Source of the DNA: Streptomyces sp. Tue 6430
GTDB lineage: Bacteria > Actinomycetota > Actinomycetes > Streptomycetales > Streptomycetaceae
Direction: 5' to 3'
Assembly: GCA_021568835.1 (NCBI GenBank)
Contig: JAKGSH010000010.1
Location: 3,038,001-3,102,000 of the forward strand
Length of the DNA stretch: 64,000 nt
Below are positions 44,436-52,810 of this stretch, in pieces. A program made the translations under genes and the position numbers. Under the pieces are notes generated by a model. The model was not told the DNA's origin, searched no databases, and saw only the letters and a program-made list of their open reading frames with translations. Position 1 is the stretch's first letter; each line of letters begins with the position of its first letter.

Positions 44436-45518
44436 CTAAAAGTGATCCCCTCGGAAGGTCTCGGCCGCCTTGAGGAAGATGTCGTTGGCCTCGGTCTCCC
44501 CGACCGTGACCCGAACACCCTCGCCCGCGAACGGCCGGACGACCACTCCCGCCTGCTCGCACGCCGACGCGAAGGCGGCCGTACGCTCTCCCAGCCTCAG
44601 CCACACGAAGTTGGCCTGCGTCTCCGGCACCGTCCAGCCCTGGGCACGCAGCCCCTCGAGCACCCTGTTGCGCTCGCAGACCAGGGAACCGACCCGGCCG
44701 AGCAACTCGTCCTCGGCCTGCAGCGAGGCGATCGCCGCTTCCTGTGCGATCTGGCTCACTCCGAACGGCACCGCCGTCTTGCGCAGCGCTGCCGCCACCG
44801 GCTCATGGGCGATCGCGAAACCGACCCGCAGTCCGGCAAGCCCGTACGCCTTCGAGAACGTCCGCAGGACACAGACGTTCGGCCGCTCCCGGTACAGCAC
44901 GACACCGTCGGGCACCTCTACATCGCGGACGAACTCCCGGTAGGCCTCGTCGAGCACGACCAGGACATCACCCGGCACCCGGTCCAGGAACCGTTCCAGC
45001 TCGGCCCGCCGCACCACGGTCCCCGTGGGGTTGTTGGGGTTGCAGACGAAGATCAGCCGGGTCCGCTCGGTGATGGCGTCGGCCATCGCGTCCAGGTCGT
45101 GCACATCGCCGGCCGTCAGCGGTACCTGCACCGAGGTCGCACCGCTGATCTGCGTGATGATCGGGTACGCCTCGAAGGACCGCCACGCATAGATGACCTC
45201 GTCGCCCGGCCCCGCCGTCGACTGGATCAGCTGCTGGGCGACGCCGACCGAGCCGGTGCCCGTGGCGATGTGCGAGGCCGGTACGCCGAAGCGCTCGGAC
45301 AGCTCCTCCACCAGGCCCGAGCACGCCATGTCCGGGTAGCGGTTGAACGACCCGGCGAGGTCCGTGACGCGCTCCAGCACGCCCGGCAGCGGCGGATAGG
45401 GGTTCTCGTTGGAGGACAGCTTGTAGGCCACGGGGCCACCCGTCGCGGCCGGTTTGCCCGGCTTGTAGGTGGGGATCCCCTCCAGCTCGGCGCGCAGCTT
45501 GGGGCTTGTCTCGCTCAC
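44436..45518 (-). CDS. HisC-type aminotransferase (histidinol-phosphate/aromatic family)
   Basis: A 360-residue PLP aminotransferase, fold type I. The PLP lysine lies in TFSKAYGLAGLRVG, and other signature segments are VCNPNNPTGT and DEAYREF. It is close to HisC and to actinobacterial phenylalanine aminotransferases, so its natural substrate is histidinol phosphate or an aromatic 2-oxo acid; no his operon is adjacent. GTG 45518 has GAGGAGG upstream, settling the start. Its transcript is probably ended by the parS-palindrome at 44322. Confidence 0.9.
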   Translation of the reverse strand: MSETSPKLRAELEGIPTYKPGKPAATGGPVAYKLSSNENPYPPLPGVLERVTDLAGSFNRYPDMACSGLVEELSERFGVPASHIATGTGSVGVAQQLIQSTAGPGDEVIYAWRSFEAYPIITQISGATSVQVPLTAGDVHDLDAMADAITERTRLIFVCNPNNPTGTVVRRAELERFLDRVPGDVLVVLDEAYREFVRDVEVPDGVVLYRERPNVCVLRTFSKAYGLAGLRVGFAIAHEPVAAALRKTAVPFGVSQIAQEAAIASLQAEDELLGRVGSLVCERNRVLEGLRAQGWTVPETQANFVWLRLGERTAAFASACEQAGVVVRPFAGEGVRVTVGETEANDIFLKAAETFRGDHF

Positions 45519-45828
45519 CGCAGTCCTCCTCGTGATCACCGCCGGCTCAATACTGCTCACCTTATGAGGATTCGGCCCACGTGCGTACAGCTGGAGACGG
45601 ACCTCTCTCGGCGAAACCCGTGCCGGACCACCATGCGCCATTCACATCAGCGGCATCCCCGCACGAAGGCGGACGAAGGCGTGCACGCCGGGGGCGCACC
45701 GTACGCATATCCACGCGCCGGTGGCTCGCGCCGTGGCGCGCATCCCTCGTGCGGGTGAGTTGAGACCTCTTCGAGACATCGACGCCTTGGCAGGCTCATC
45801 CCTTCCCGCACAGCACGTCCTGACACAG

Positions 45829-45869
45829 AATGGGTCAACTGCCTTGGAAAAAAAGGCAGTTGACCCATT
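45829..45869. repeat. 17-bp perfect inverted repeat with A-rich loop
   Basis: AATGGGTCAACTGCCTT (45829-45845) and AAGGCAGTTGACCCATT (45853-45869) pair exactly around GGAAAAA. It lies in the 433-base gap between the divergent hisC-like and LacI genes, 82 bases before the LacI start. No long T tract follows in either direction. The rest of the gap shows no gene. Confidence 0.75.
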
Positions 45870-45951
45870 TCAGCCATGCAGAAACGTGCCTGTCGATGCG
45901 TGCATATGCGTCCGCCCTACCCCACCGGATGAGCCCTACTATCGGCTCGCC

Positions 45952-47064
45952 ATGACAGCAGCAGGGAAGCACCAGGTGAGCCGCGCGGAAACCTCACGCC
46001 GAGGCAACCGGCCGGGCCGAGCGGGCATCAGGGACGTGGCCGCCGCCGCCGGAGTCTCCATCACGACCGTCTCCGATGCCCTCAACGGCAAGGGCAGGCT
46101 CCCGGACGCCACCCGACGCCACGTCCGCGAGGTCGCCGAACGACTGGGCTACCGCCCCTCGGCCGCGGCCCGAACCCTCCGTACCGGCAAGTCGGGCCTC
46201 ATCGGTCTGACTGTGACCACCTACGGGGATGAACCTTTCACCTTCACCGAGTTCGCGTACTTCGCCGAGATGGCGCGAGCCGCCACCTCCGCCGCGCTCG
46301 CCCGCGGCTACGCCCTGGTCATCCTCCCCGCGACCTCGCGCCACGACGTGTGGTCGAACGTCGCCCTGGACGGCACGGTCGTCATCGACCCGTCCGACCA
46401 GGATCCGGTGGTCGGCGAACTCGTCCGGCAGGGGTTACCGGTCGTCTCCGACGGGCGTCCGGCCGGTCCGCTCCCGGTCACCGCATGGGTGGACAACGAC
46501 CACGAGGCGGCCGTCCTCGACATCCTCGACCATCTGGCCGCCGCCGGCGCCCGCCGCATCGGCCTCCTCACCGGCACCACCACCGACACCTACACCAACC
46601 TGTCGACCAGCGCGTACCTGCACTGGTGCGAGCGCGTCGGCCAGGACCCGGTCTACGAGGCCTACCCCGCCCACGATCCGTGCGCGGGCGCCGTCGCCGC
46701 CGACCGGCTGCTGGCCCGGCCCGACCGCCCCGACGCCGTCTACGGCCTGTTCGACCCCAACGGCACCGATCTCCTCGCCGCCGCCCGCCGCTACGGACTG
46801 CGTGTACCGGAGGACCTCCTGCTGGTGTGCTGCAGCGAGTCCACCGTCTACGCCAACACCGAACCGCCCGTCACCACGCTGTCGCTGAAGCCCCGACGCA
46901 TCGGCACCGCGGTGGTGCAGCTCCTCATCGACGCGATCGAGGGCGTCGAGTCCGACCGGCCGGTCGAGCAGGTGATACCGACGGAACTGATCGTGCGCAC
47001 CTCGTCCCAGCGGCGTTCGCCGCGCACGACGGTCAGCCCTCCCCGGGTCCCGGACGAGAAGTAG
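45952..47064 (+). CDS. LacI-family regulator containing a TTA codon
   Basis: A 370-residue LacI/GalR repressor. HTH: IRDVAAAAGVSITTVSDALNG, then the hinge YRPSAAARTLRTGKS. The periplasmic-binding-like ligand domain covers the rest. Codon 162 (46435-46437) is TTA, in VRQGLPVVSD. In Streptomyces TTA needs the bldA tRNA, so translation is likely developmentally gated. No sugar operon is adjacent. ATG 45952 has no obvious strong ribosome site. Confidence 0.92.
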   Translation: MTAAGKHQVSRAETSRRGNRPGRAGIRDVAAAAGVSITTVSDALNGKGRLPDATRRHVREVAERLGYRPSAAARTLRTGKSGLIGLTVTTYGDEPFTFTEFAYFAEMARAATSAALARGYALVILPATSRHDVWSNVALDGTVVIDPSDQDPVVGELVRQGLPVVSDGRPAGPLPVTAWVDNDHEAAVLDILDHLAAAGARRIGLLTGTTTDTYTNLSTSAYLHWCERVGQDPVYEAYPAHDPCAGAVAADRLLARPDRPDAVYGLFDPNGTDLLAAARRYGLRVPEDLLLVCCSESTVYANTEPPVTTLSLKPRRIGTAVVQLLIDAIEGVESDRPVEQVIPTELIVRTSSQRRSPRTTVSPPRVPDEK

Positions 47065-47585
47065 GAACATGCGGGCGATCGGCGGGGTGTACGGATGCGC
47101 GGGCGCGGAGAGCCGGGACAGGCCGGACGATCCGATTCCGTTCCTGGACAGGGGACGCAGGGGCGACCCCGTCGAGGAGACCTGTTCCGACGGTGGCCGC
47201 CTCCCCGCCCGCCGGGCCCGGAAACCGGCCGGCGGCGGCCGGGGTGAGGTCGACCGGCACCACCCGGAATCGGCCGGACGGGTGAACGCCCCGGGCCCGC
47301 GCCCCGTCCCTCTTCGTCGCGCGACACGTTCCCGGACGGCGCGGCGGGGCCGGAGCCAGGTGGGCCGAGGGTGTAAGCACGGTGTGCACCGGGTGAGCGA
47401 GTACTGCCGAAGCCCGGCCCAATCGGGGCGAAAGCCGCGGCGAACAGGAGCCTTGCTCCGATTCACCACCCCTGGGTCATCACACGGCACGATCCGCGTT
47501 CCTATGATGGGCGCACGGCACCGCGGGCCGTGGCGACCATGCAGTCCGAAGCGGTGCAGATGCGGCGCGATGGTGGAGGGGTCTG
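47065..47585. other. Intergenic region after LacI gene
   Basis: 521 bases, GC-rich, with open frames on both strands but none with convincing codon use, start or ribosome site. No clear hairpin or operator. The last 60 bases hold the promoter and the ribosome site (GGTGGAGGGG) of the phosphatase gene. Confidence 0.4.
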
Positions 47586-48668
47586 ATGACTCAGGGGGCC
47601 GGTCAGGGACCCGAGGTGGAGCGTACGGCGACGGTGCGCGACTTCCGAGTGCCCGCGTACGTCCACGAGACCGGTCCGTACGCCCACAGCGCGCATCCCG
47701 GGAACGCCGTACCGCCGCTGGAGGACCCTCTCGAACCCCCCGAGGGCTACACGCCCACGCAGCGCGACCTGCCCGTCATCAACCGGGGCGACACCCTTCA
47801 GGTGACCGTCGACCCGGCCGTCGCCCAGGCCCCGCAGGCCGCGACCGGCCCCGGTCCGCTGTTCGTCGTGGGCGACGTGCACGGCTACCTCGAGGAACTG
47901 GTCGCCGCCCTCCGGGAGAAGGGCCTGGTCGACACGGCGGGCAACTGGTGCGCGGGCACCGCCCGGCTGTGGTTCCTCGGCGACTTCACCGACCGCGGCC
48001 CCGACGGCATCGGGGTGATCGACCTCGTGATGCGGCTGTCCGCCGAGGCCGCCGCGGCCGGCGGCTACTGCAAGGCCCTCATGGGCAACCACGAACTGCT
48101 CCTGCTCGGGGCCAAGCGGTTCGGCGACACCCCCGTCAACTCCGGTGCGGGCACCGCCACCTTCCAGGCGGCCTGGCTGCTCAACGGCGGCCAGAAGTCC
48201 GACATGGACCGCCTCCAGGACCACCACCTCCAGTGGATGGCCCGCCTCGACGCCATGGAGGAGGTCGACGGCCACCTGCTCGTGCACTCCGACACCACCG
48301 CCTACCTCGACTACGGCGACTCGATCGAGGCGGTCAACGACACCGTCCGCGAGACGATCACGCGTAACGACGCGGACGAGGTGTGGGATCTGTTCCGCAA
48401 GTTCACCAAGCGCTTCTCCTTCCGCGACGAGGGGGGCTCCGACGCCGTTCGCTCCCTCCTCGATACGTACGGCGGCACCCGCATCGTTCACGGCCACAGC
48501 CCGATTCCGTATCTGCTGGGCGAAGTCGGCTCCGAGGACGACGAGGAATCGACCCGTCCCGTGGTCGAAGGGCCGCACGTCTACGCCGACGGGCTGGCCA
48601 TCGCGATGGACGGTGGCGTGACGATGGCCGGAAAACTGCTGGTCCAGCAACTGCCGCTGTCCGTCTGA
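47586..48668 (+). CDS. Metallophosphoesterase (PPP-type phosphatase)
   Basis: A 360-residue calcineurin-like phosphatase. The signature is complete: GDVHGYLEEL, GDFTDRGPDG, and MGNHELLLLG, with a late His in IVHGHSPIPYL. The N-terminal 95 residues are a variable, Pro-rich extension. Streptomyces has several such Ser/Thr-type phosphatases; substrate unknown. ATG 47586 has GGAGGGG upstream. Confidence 0.9.
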   Translation: MTQGAGQGPEVERTATVRDFRVPAYVHETGPYAHSAHPGNAVPPLEDPLEPPEGYTPTQRDLPVINRGDTLQVTVDPAVAQAPQAATGPGPLFVVGDVHGYLEELVAALREKGLVDTAGNWCAGTARLWFLGDFTDRGPDGIGVIDLVMRLSAEAAAAGGYCKALMGNHELLLLGAKRFGDTPVNSGAGTATFQAAWLLNGGQKSDMDRLQDHHLQWMARLDAMEEVDGHLLVHSDTTAYLDYGDSIEAVNDTVRETITRNDADEVWDLFRKFTKRFSFRDEGGSDAVRSLLDTYGGTRIVHGHSPIPYLLGEVGSEDDEESTRPVVEGPHVYADGLAIAMDGGVTMAGKLLVQQLPLSV

Positions 48669-48861
48669 CCGTTCCCGGGTCCGTCGCCGCCCGCGCCGGA
48701 CCCGCCCGGCGGTGCCGTGGGCCCGGGGTCAATTTCGGCGAACCCCCTGTCACCCCGGGGCGTCGCCGCTCTACCATCGGTCCATCCGTAGCAGGCTCCC
48801 CTCCGTTTCTGCCCGACGGCTCGTTGGCATGCGAGCCCCAAGCCCTACGGAGCATCGGGGG

Positions 48862-49745
48862 ATGCACATGAACAGCGTTCCGCAGCACCTGCACAGCGAG
48901 GACCGCCAGGAGTACGAGCGGATCCTCGACGAGGCGCTGCGCTCCGCACCACACCACCCGGCACCGGCCGCTGCGGGACAGCGGCTCAACTCCGAACAAC
49001 TGCGCACCATGGCGCTCAACGCCTCCGCGCTCATCACGGCGGCCGCGGCGACCGAGTACCAGCACTACGTGAAGGTCCGCGAGGAACTGCGCCGTCCGAC
49101 GCCGTCCAGCCCCTCCTCGGCCGGGCACGAGTCCGGCTCCGGTGAGCCGGGCGTCGCCGGAATGGGATTCGCCACCACCATGGGGGAGGCGGCCCAGGCC
49201 GCCGAGGCCGCCGGAGCGGGCGCCGTCGCCGTCGCCGCCGTCCTCACCCCCGTCCTCGCCGGCACCGCCGCGGTGATCTTCCTGCTCGTCGGCTACATCC
49301 TGCGGATGCTCGATCCCGAGCCGGCGTTCGCCACGACGATGCTCACCACCGGGTGGACGTTCGGGGCGGTGGCCGCGGCCGCGATCCTCGTCGCGACCGT
49401 CGGCCTCCTGCTCACCGCCCTGCGCAACCGACCCTCCCGGGGGCCGGCCCGTACGGTGAACTGAGCGAGGAGGTGGAGCGCGCCAAGGAGGCCTGGCAGG
49501 AAGCCCTGCTGGAGCGCGGCCTCCGGCCCTTCCTGCGCGAGGCCCTCGCCGATCCGGGCACGCGCGCCGCACTCGGCCCCGCGCCGGCCCCACCGGCGCC
49601 CACCGGCCGTCTGCCGAAGATCGGTTACGGCCGTCCGGGCTTCAGCAGCCCCGACGAAGGGATGTCGGGCGGCTCCCGCCCGAGCTTCAGCAGCCCGGAC
49701 TACACCAGCCCGGACTTCGGAGGCCCCGAGCACCAGCCGGAATAG
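48862..49745 (+). pseudogene. Membrane protein with conserved cytoplasmic tail, apparent frameshift
   Basis: The start MHMNSVPQHLHSEDRQEYER opens a protein with two to three hydrophobic segments (GAGAVAVAAVLTPVLAGTAAVIFLLVGYIL and FGAVAAAAILVATVGLLLTA). In the deposited frame it stops after PSRGPARTVN at 49464. The neighbouring frame continues with YGELSEEVERAKEAWQEALLERG and ends in GGPEHQPE at 49745. One lost base near 49450-49456 (GGCCCGTACGG) reconnects them to about 294 residues. I do not recognise a named family. Confidence 0.75.
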
Positions 49746-49750
49746 GCCCT

Positions 49751-49783
49751 CGGCTTGCGCCCCGGCCCGGGGAGCGCAAGCCG
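49751..49783. terminator. Hairpin between convergent genes
   Basis: CGGCTTGCGC (49751-49760) pairs with GCGCAAGCCG (49774-49783), and CCCCGG/CCGGGG inside can extend the stem. It lies between the converging membrane-protein and TerD-VWA genes and can serve both. Confidence 0.75.
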
Positions 49784-49814
49784 CACGGAGCAGGGGCGGC
49801 ATCCGGCCTGCCGG

Positions 49815-51350
49815 TCAGAGGATGCCCGCCTGCCCCGCGGCCGTGAGCCAGTGCGGGAACTCGGACAGGAGCCGGTCGTAGAGCTCCGGGTCCGGGACCG
49901 TGCTGATGTCGTCGACGGCGAAGAAGCCCACGTTGTCCACGCGCCGGCCGGGCAGCGTGTCGAACCGCTCGAGGACGCCGTAGTGGGAGCGGCCGAGTCC
50001 GACGAACTGCCAGAAGATCGGCTCCTCCACCGCGGCGCGCAGTTCCTTCTCGATCGCGGCGTCGCGGTAGACGCCTCCGTCGGAGAAGAACAGCACCAGC
50101 GTCGGGACTGCCGCCGGGTTCGCCCGGACGAAGTCCCTGACCTGGGCGATGACCTTCTGTTCCTCGTTCTGGATGCCGACCGATCGCATGTCGACCTGGC
50201 CCGGCTGCAGCCCCTTCTGCGGCTTCTTGCTCCGCCGGAACAGGCTGATCTCCCCCACCCGCACATGCAGCCGCAGCCACTCGGGAAGCTCCCCCAGGCG
50301 CAGGTCCGGCAGCCGGGCCGGGTTCGAGGCGAACGTCCAGGCCTGCATCTCGCCGTCGTCGTCGAGCTGTGCCGCCACCGCGGCCATGCGCTCGACCACG
50401 TCCGCCACCACACCGCCGGAGTACAGGAACGACATGGACCCCGATGCGTCGAGCACCAGAACGACCCGCGCGCTGACCCCGGCCGCACCACGCTTGCTCA
50501 GGCTGACGGCCACCTGCTGCTTGCGCAGGGAGAGCCGCTTGCGCATGTCGACGGGAAGGCGTTCCTCGCCTCTGGTCAGCCGGGCGCCCCCGGAAGACGA
50601 CGCGGATACGGCGGTGGAGGGGGCCGGAGCGGGAGGCGGTGACGTGGGCACACCCGGAGCGGGCCAGAGGGCGGCCGACGAAGACGGGGGCGGCATGGGC
50701 GCGACGGGTGGAGACGGCGACGCCGGCACACCCGGAGCAGGCCGGGGCGCGGCCGACGGAGGCGGGGGTGGCGTGCGTACGGGCGACGCCCCGGGGCCGG
50801 CCGCCGTGGCGGCGGGCTCCTCATCGACGCTGATCCCGAAGTCGGTGGCCAGGCCCGCGAGCCCGGAGGCGTACCCCTGGCCGACCGCCCGGAACTTCCA
50901 GCGCCCCTCCCTCAGGTACAGCTCACCGCCGATGAACGCGGTCTCGGTCTCCCCTCGCATCTCGAACCGCGCCAGCTCCACCGGGCCCCCGGCGTCGAAC
51001 AGCCTGAGCGTCAGACCGGTCACCTGCCCGAAGGTGCCGCCGTCGGCGGACGCGCACAGTGCCACACGGGTGACGGCGCCCTCCAGCGAACGCAGGTCCA
51101 CCTCGACCGCGTCGGTGGTGACGCCGCCGGCGCTCCGCTTCCCCGCATGCCGCACGGCTCCGGAGGCGTGCCGCGGCTGGTTGTAGAAGACGAAGTCCGC
51201 GTCGTCGCGCACCTTGCCGGCGGCCGTCAGCAGCAGGGCCGACACGTCCACGTCGGGCCCGCCGGCCTGTTCGGACCAGCTGATCTCGACGCTTACGGAC
51301 GGCACATCGACCGGCAGATTGGCGCCCTTGCTCATGGGTTGCGCTGTCAT
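49815..51350 (-). CDS. TerD domain plus von Willebrand A domain protein
   Basis: A 511-residue protein. Residues 1-180 are a TerD-type domain (KGANLPVDVPSVSVEISWS, DVSALLLTAAGKVRDDADFVFYNQP and GGELYLREGRWKFRAVGQG), a calcium-binding fold of tellurite/stress gene clusters. A Pro/Ala-rich linker at about 180-265 contains repeated PAPGVPxSP units. A VWA domain at about 290-500 has the MIDAS motif VLDASGSMS. Such proteins occur with ter genes and are thought to act in stress or phage defence complexes. No other ter gene is adjacent. Confidence 0.9.
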   Translation of the reverse strand: MTAQPMSKGANLPVDVPSVSVEISWSEQAGGPDVDVSALLLTAAGKVRDDADFVFYNQPRHASGAVRHAGKRSAGGVTTDAVEVDLRSLEGAVTRVALCASADGGTFGQVTGLTLRLFDAGGPVELARFEMRGETETAFIGGELYLREGRWKFRAVGQGYASGLAGLATDFGISVDEEPAATAAGPGASPVRTPPPPPSAAPRPAPGVPASPSPPVAPMPPPSSSAALWPAPGVPTSPPPAPAPSTAVSASSSGGARLTRGEERLPVDMRKRLSLRKQQVAVSLSKRGAAGVSARVVLVLDASGSMSFLYSGGVVADVVERMAAVAAQLDDDGEMQAWTFASNPARLPDLRLGELPEWLRLHVRVGEISLFRRSKKPQKGLQPGQVDMRSVGIQNEEQKVIAQVRDFVRANPAAVPTLVLFFSDGGVYRDAAIEKELRAAVEEPIFWQFVGLGRSHYGVLERFDTLPGRRVDNVGFFAVDDISTVPDPELYDRLLSEFPHWLTAAGQAGIL

Positions 51351-51519
51351 GGCACCAGTCTGCCGAGCCGCACCCCAGAAGCACCTCCCCCAACGGAAAC
51401 CGGCGGCCGCCCGCGTCCCACCCCCGGCCCGGCCACCGCCGACGTCACCCCCGGCCCTGAACACCACGGCCCGGCTGCCGTGCCCCCGACCGGCACGGCA
51501 GCGGCGCCGTTACCGCGTG

Positions 51520-51660
51520 TCAGTCCGCGATCGGCAGGTACACCCGATTGCCCGCGGCCGCGAACTCCTTGGACTTCTGTGCCATTCCCTCCTCGACCTC
51601 CTCCCGACTGCCTCCGTGCTCACGGCGGATGTCCTGGGAGATCTTCATCGAGGACAACTT
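51520..51660 (-). pseudogene. Displaced 3' tail of thiC (remnant)
   Basis: About 46 codons plus stop on the minus strand reading KLSSMKISQDIRREHGG, then KSKEFAAAGNRVYLPIAD. It aligns with the end of the intact thiC at 52811 (KFCSMKISRSITEQFGG, then KSKEFAASGNRVYLPLAD). Homology begins at the final cluster motif, where the Cys of KFC is Ser here. There is no start. It is the leftover 3' end of a second, diverged thiC copy. The distance to the intact gene is 1.15 kb. Confidence 0.75.
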
Positions 51661-51717
51661 CCACCTGGAGGCAGCACTCGCGTACCGCCTGCCAAGGGCC
51701 GGTGTCTGGCTGCCCGG

Positions 51718-52679
51718 TCACTGCCGAGTTCCCCGAAGCCGCAGGGCCGCTGCGCGGTCACGGAGGAATGCCTGCCGGGGGAGCAGGGTGTATTGCCAGC
51801 CCGACGTGGAGGCGAAGCGACCCATCGCTCGAAATTGAACACCCGCCTCCGAGCGGCGCTCCAGACGACTCAGATAGAACGCGACCAGCGATCGGTCGTC
51901 GATGATGCGGGGATGCGGCTCCGGCCCCGCATCGATCCAGCGCTCCTGGACCTGGGCAAGGTCCATACCGAAGCGTGCAGACCCGAGTCCCACGTTTCCG
52001 TCGGCCAGTCGCATCTCGAGGTGGGCGAGCAACGGGAGCACCACGAGCGGGTGACCGGCCGGCGCCCGTTCCGCAGCGTTCCTGGCGAACTCGAACATCT
52101 GCTTATGAGAGCCGGACCACTTGGCGCACAGGTACTGCAGAGCCTGACGATGTCCGGTCCAGTGCAGGGGTCCCGAGCAACCAGGGCGTCCCACCTCGCG
52201 TCGAACTCATTCCGGGAAACCTGCAGTCCACGGGCTATGCGTACGGCGGTCGCCCGAGAGGTGGGATCGCTCGGCGCCAGATCGCCCGCCAGCGCGGCCA
52301 GTTCGTCCGCCTGGCCGAGGATCTCGAAGAACGTCGGCCAGGCGCCCTTCCGAACGTACTTCGCCCCTCGGGCACTGCGGACATCCCAGGCACGCGCGAT
52401 CTCTGCCCTGGAGAGGACGGCAAGAGGGTCCCCGCTGTCCGGCTCCGCCTCAACCCACTCCCTCAATACAGCTTTGCCGACGGCGCGGTCGGACAGGTAC
52501 TGCACCCGGTGGTCCTTCGCCGCCCAGTCACCGTCACTGGCGAGCAGGAGGTCCCGAGCCGGGCGCCAATCGCCTTTCACCAGCACATCGGCGGCGGCAC
52601 GGAGCTCGCGATCACCATAGGCAGGGTCGAAAGAAACGAACGGAAGGAAACCGAACGAAAGCACGTTGAGCGCGGTCAC
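51718..52679 (-). pseudogene. Hypothetical protein lying between thiC remnant and thiC, apparent frameshift
   Basis: The N-terminal frame runs from 52679 (MTALNVLSFGFLPFVSFDPA) to WDALVARDP. The other frame continues HWTGHRQALQYLCAKWSGSH and ends RDRAAALRLRGTRQ at 51718. One lost base in CCCCTGCAC near 52165-52172 joins them to about 320 residues. Helix-rich, no signal peptide. A segment like LCAKWSGSHKQMFEFAR suggests a conserved actinobacterial family that I do not recognise. Codon use fits the neighbours. It is bracketed by thiC sequence on both sides. Confidence 0.7.
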
Positions 52680-52755
52680 GAGCGAACGTTAGTACCCCGC
52701 CACCACGGGAGAAAGATCCGCCCGGCCCACCGACCATCAGCCACTGCCATCGGGA

Positions 52756-52789
52756 CGGGCCCGCGACTCCCCCATGGGTCGCGGGCCCG
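52756..52789 (-). terminator. Terminator after thiC
   Basis: Perfect 12-bp stem CGGGCCCGCGAC / GTCGCGGGCCCG with a 10-base loop, 22 bases after the thiC stop. Confidence 0.85.
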
Positions 52790-52810
52790 GCTCGCCGTTC
52801 CGGGGCCGAG

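Noticed and set aside
48676..48704. Hairpin CGGGTCCG/CGGACCCG after the metallophosphatase gene
   Set aside because: Only 8 bp with a long loop. Too weak to list as a terminator.
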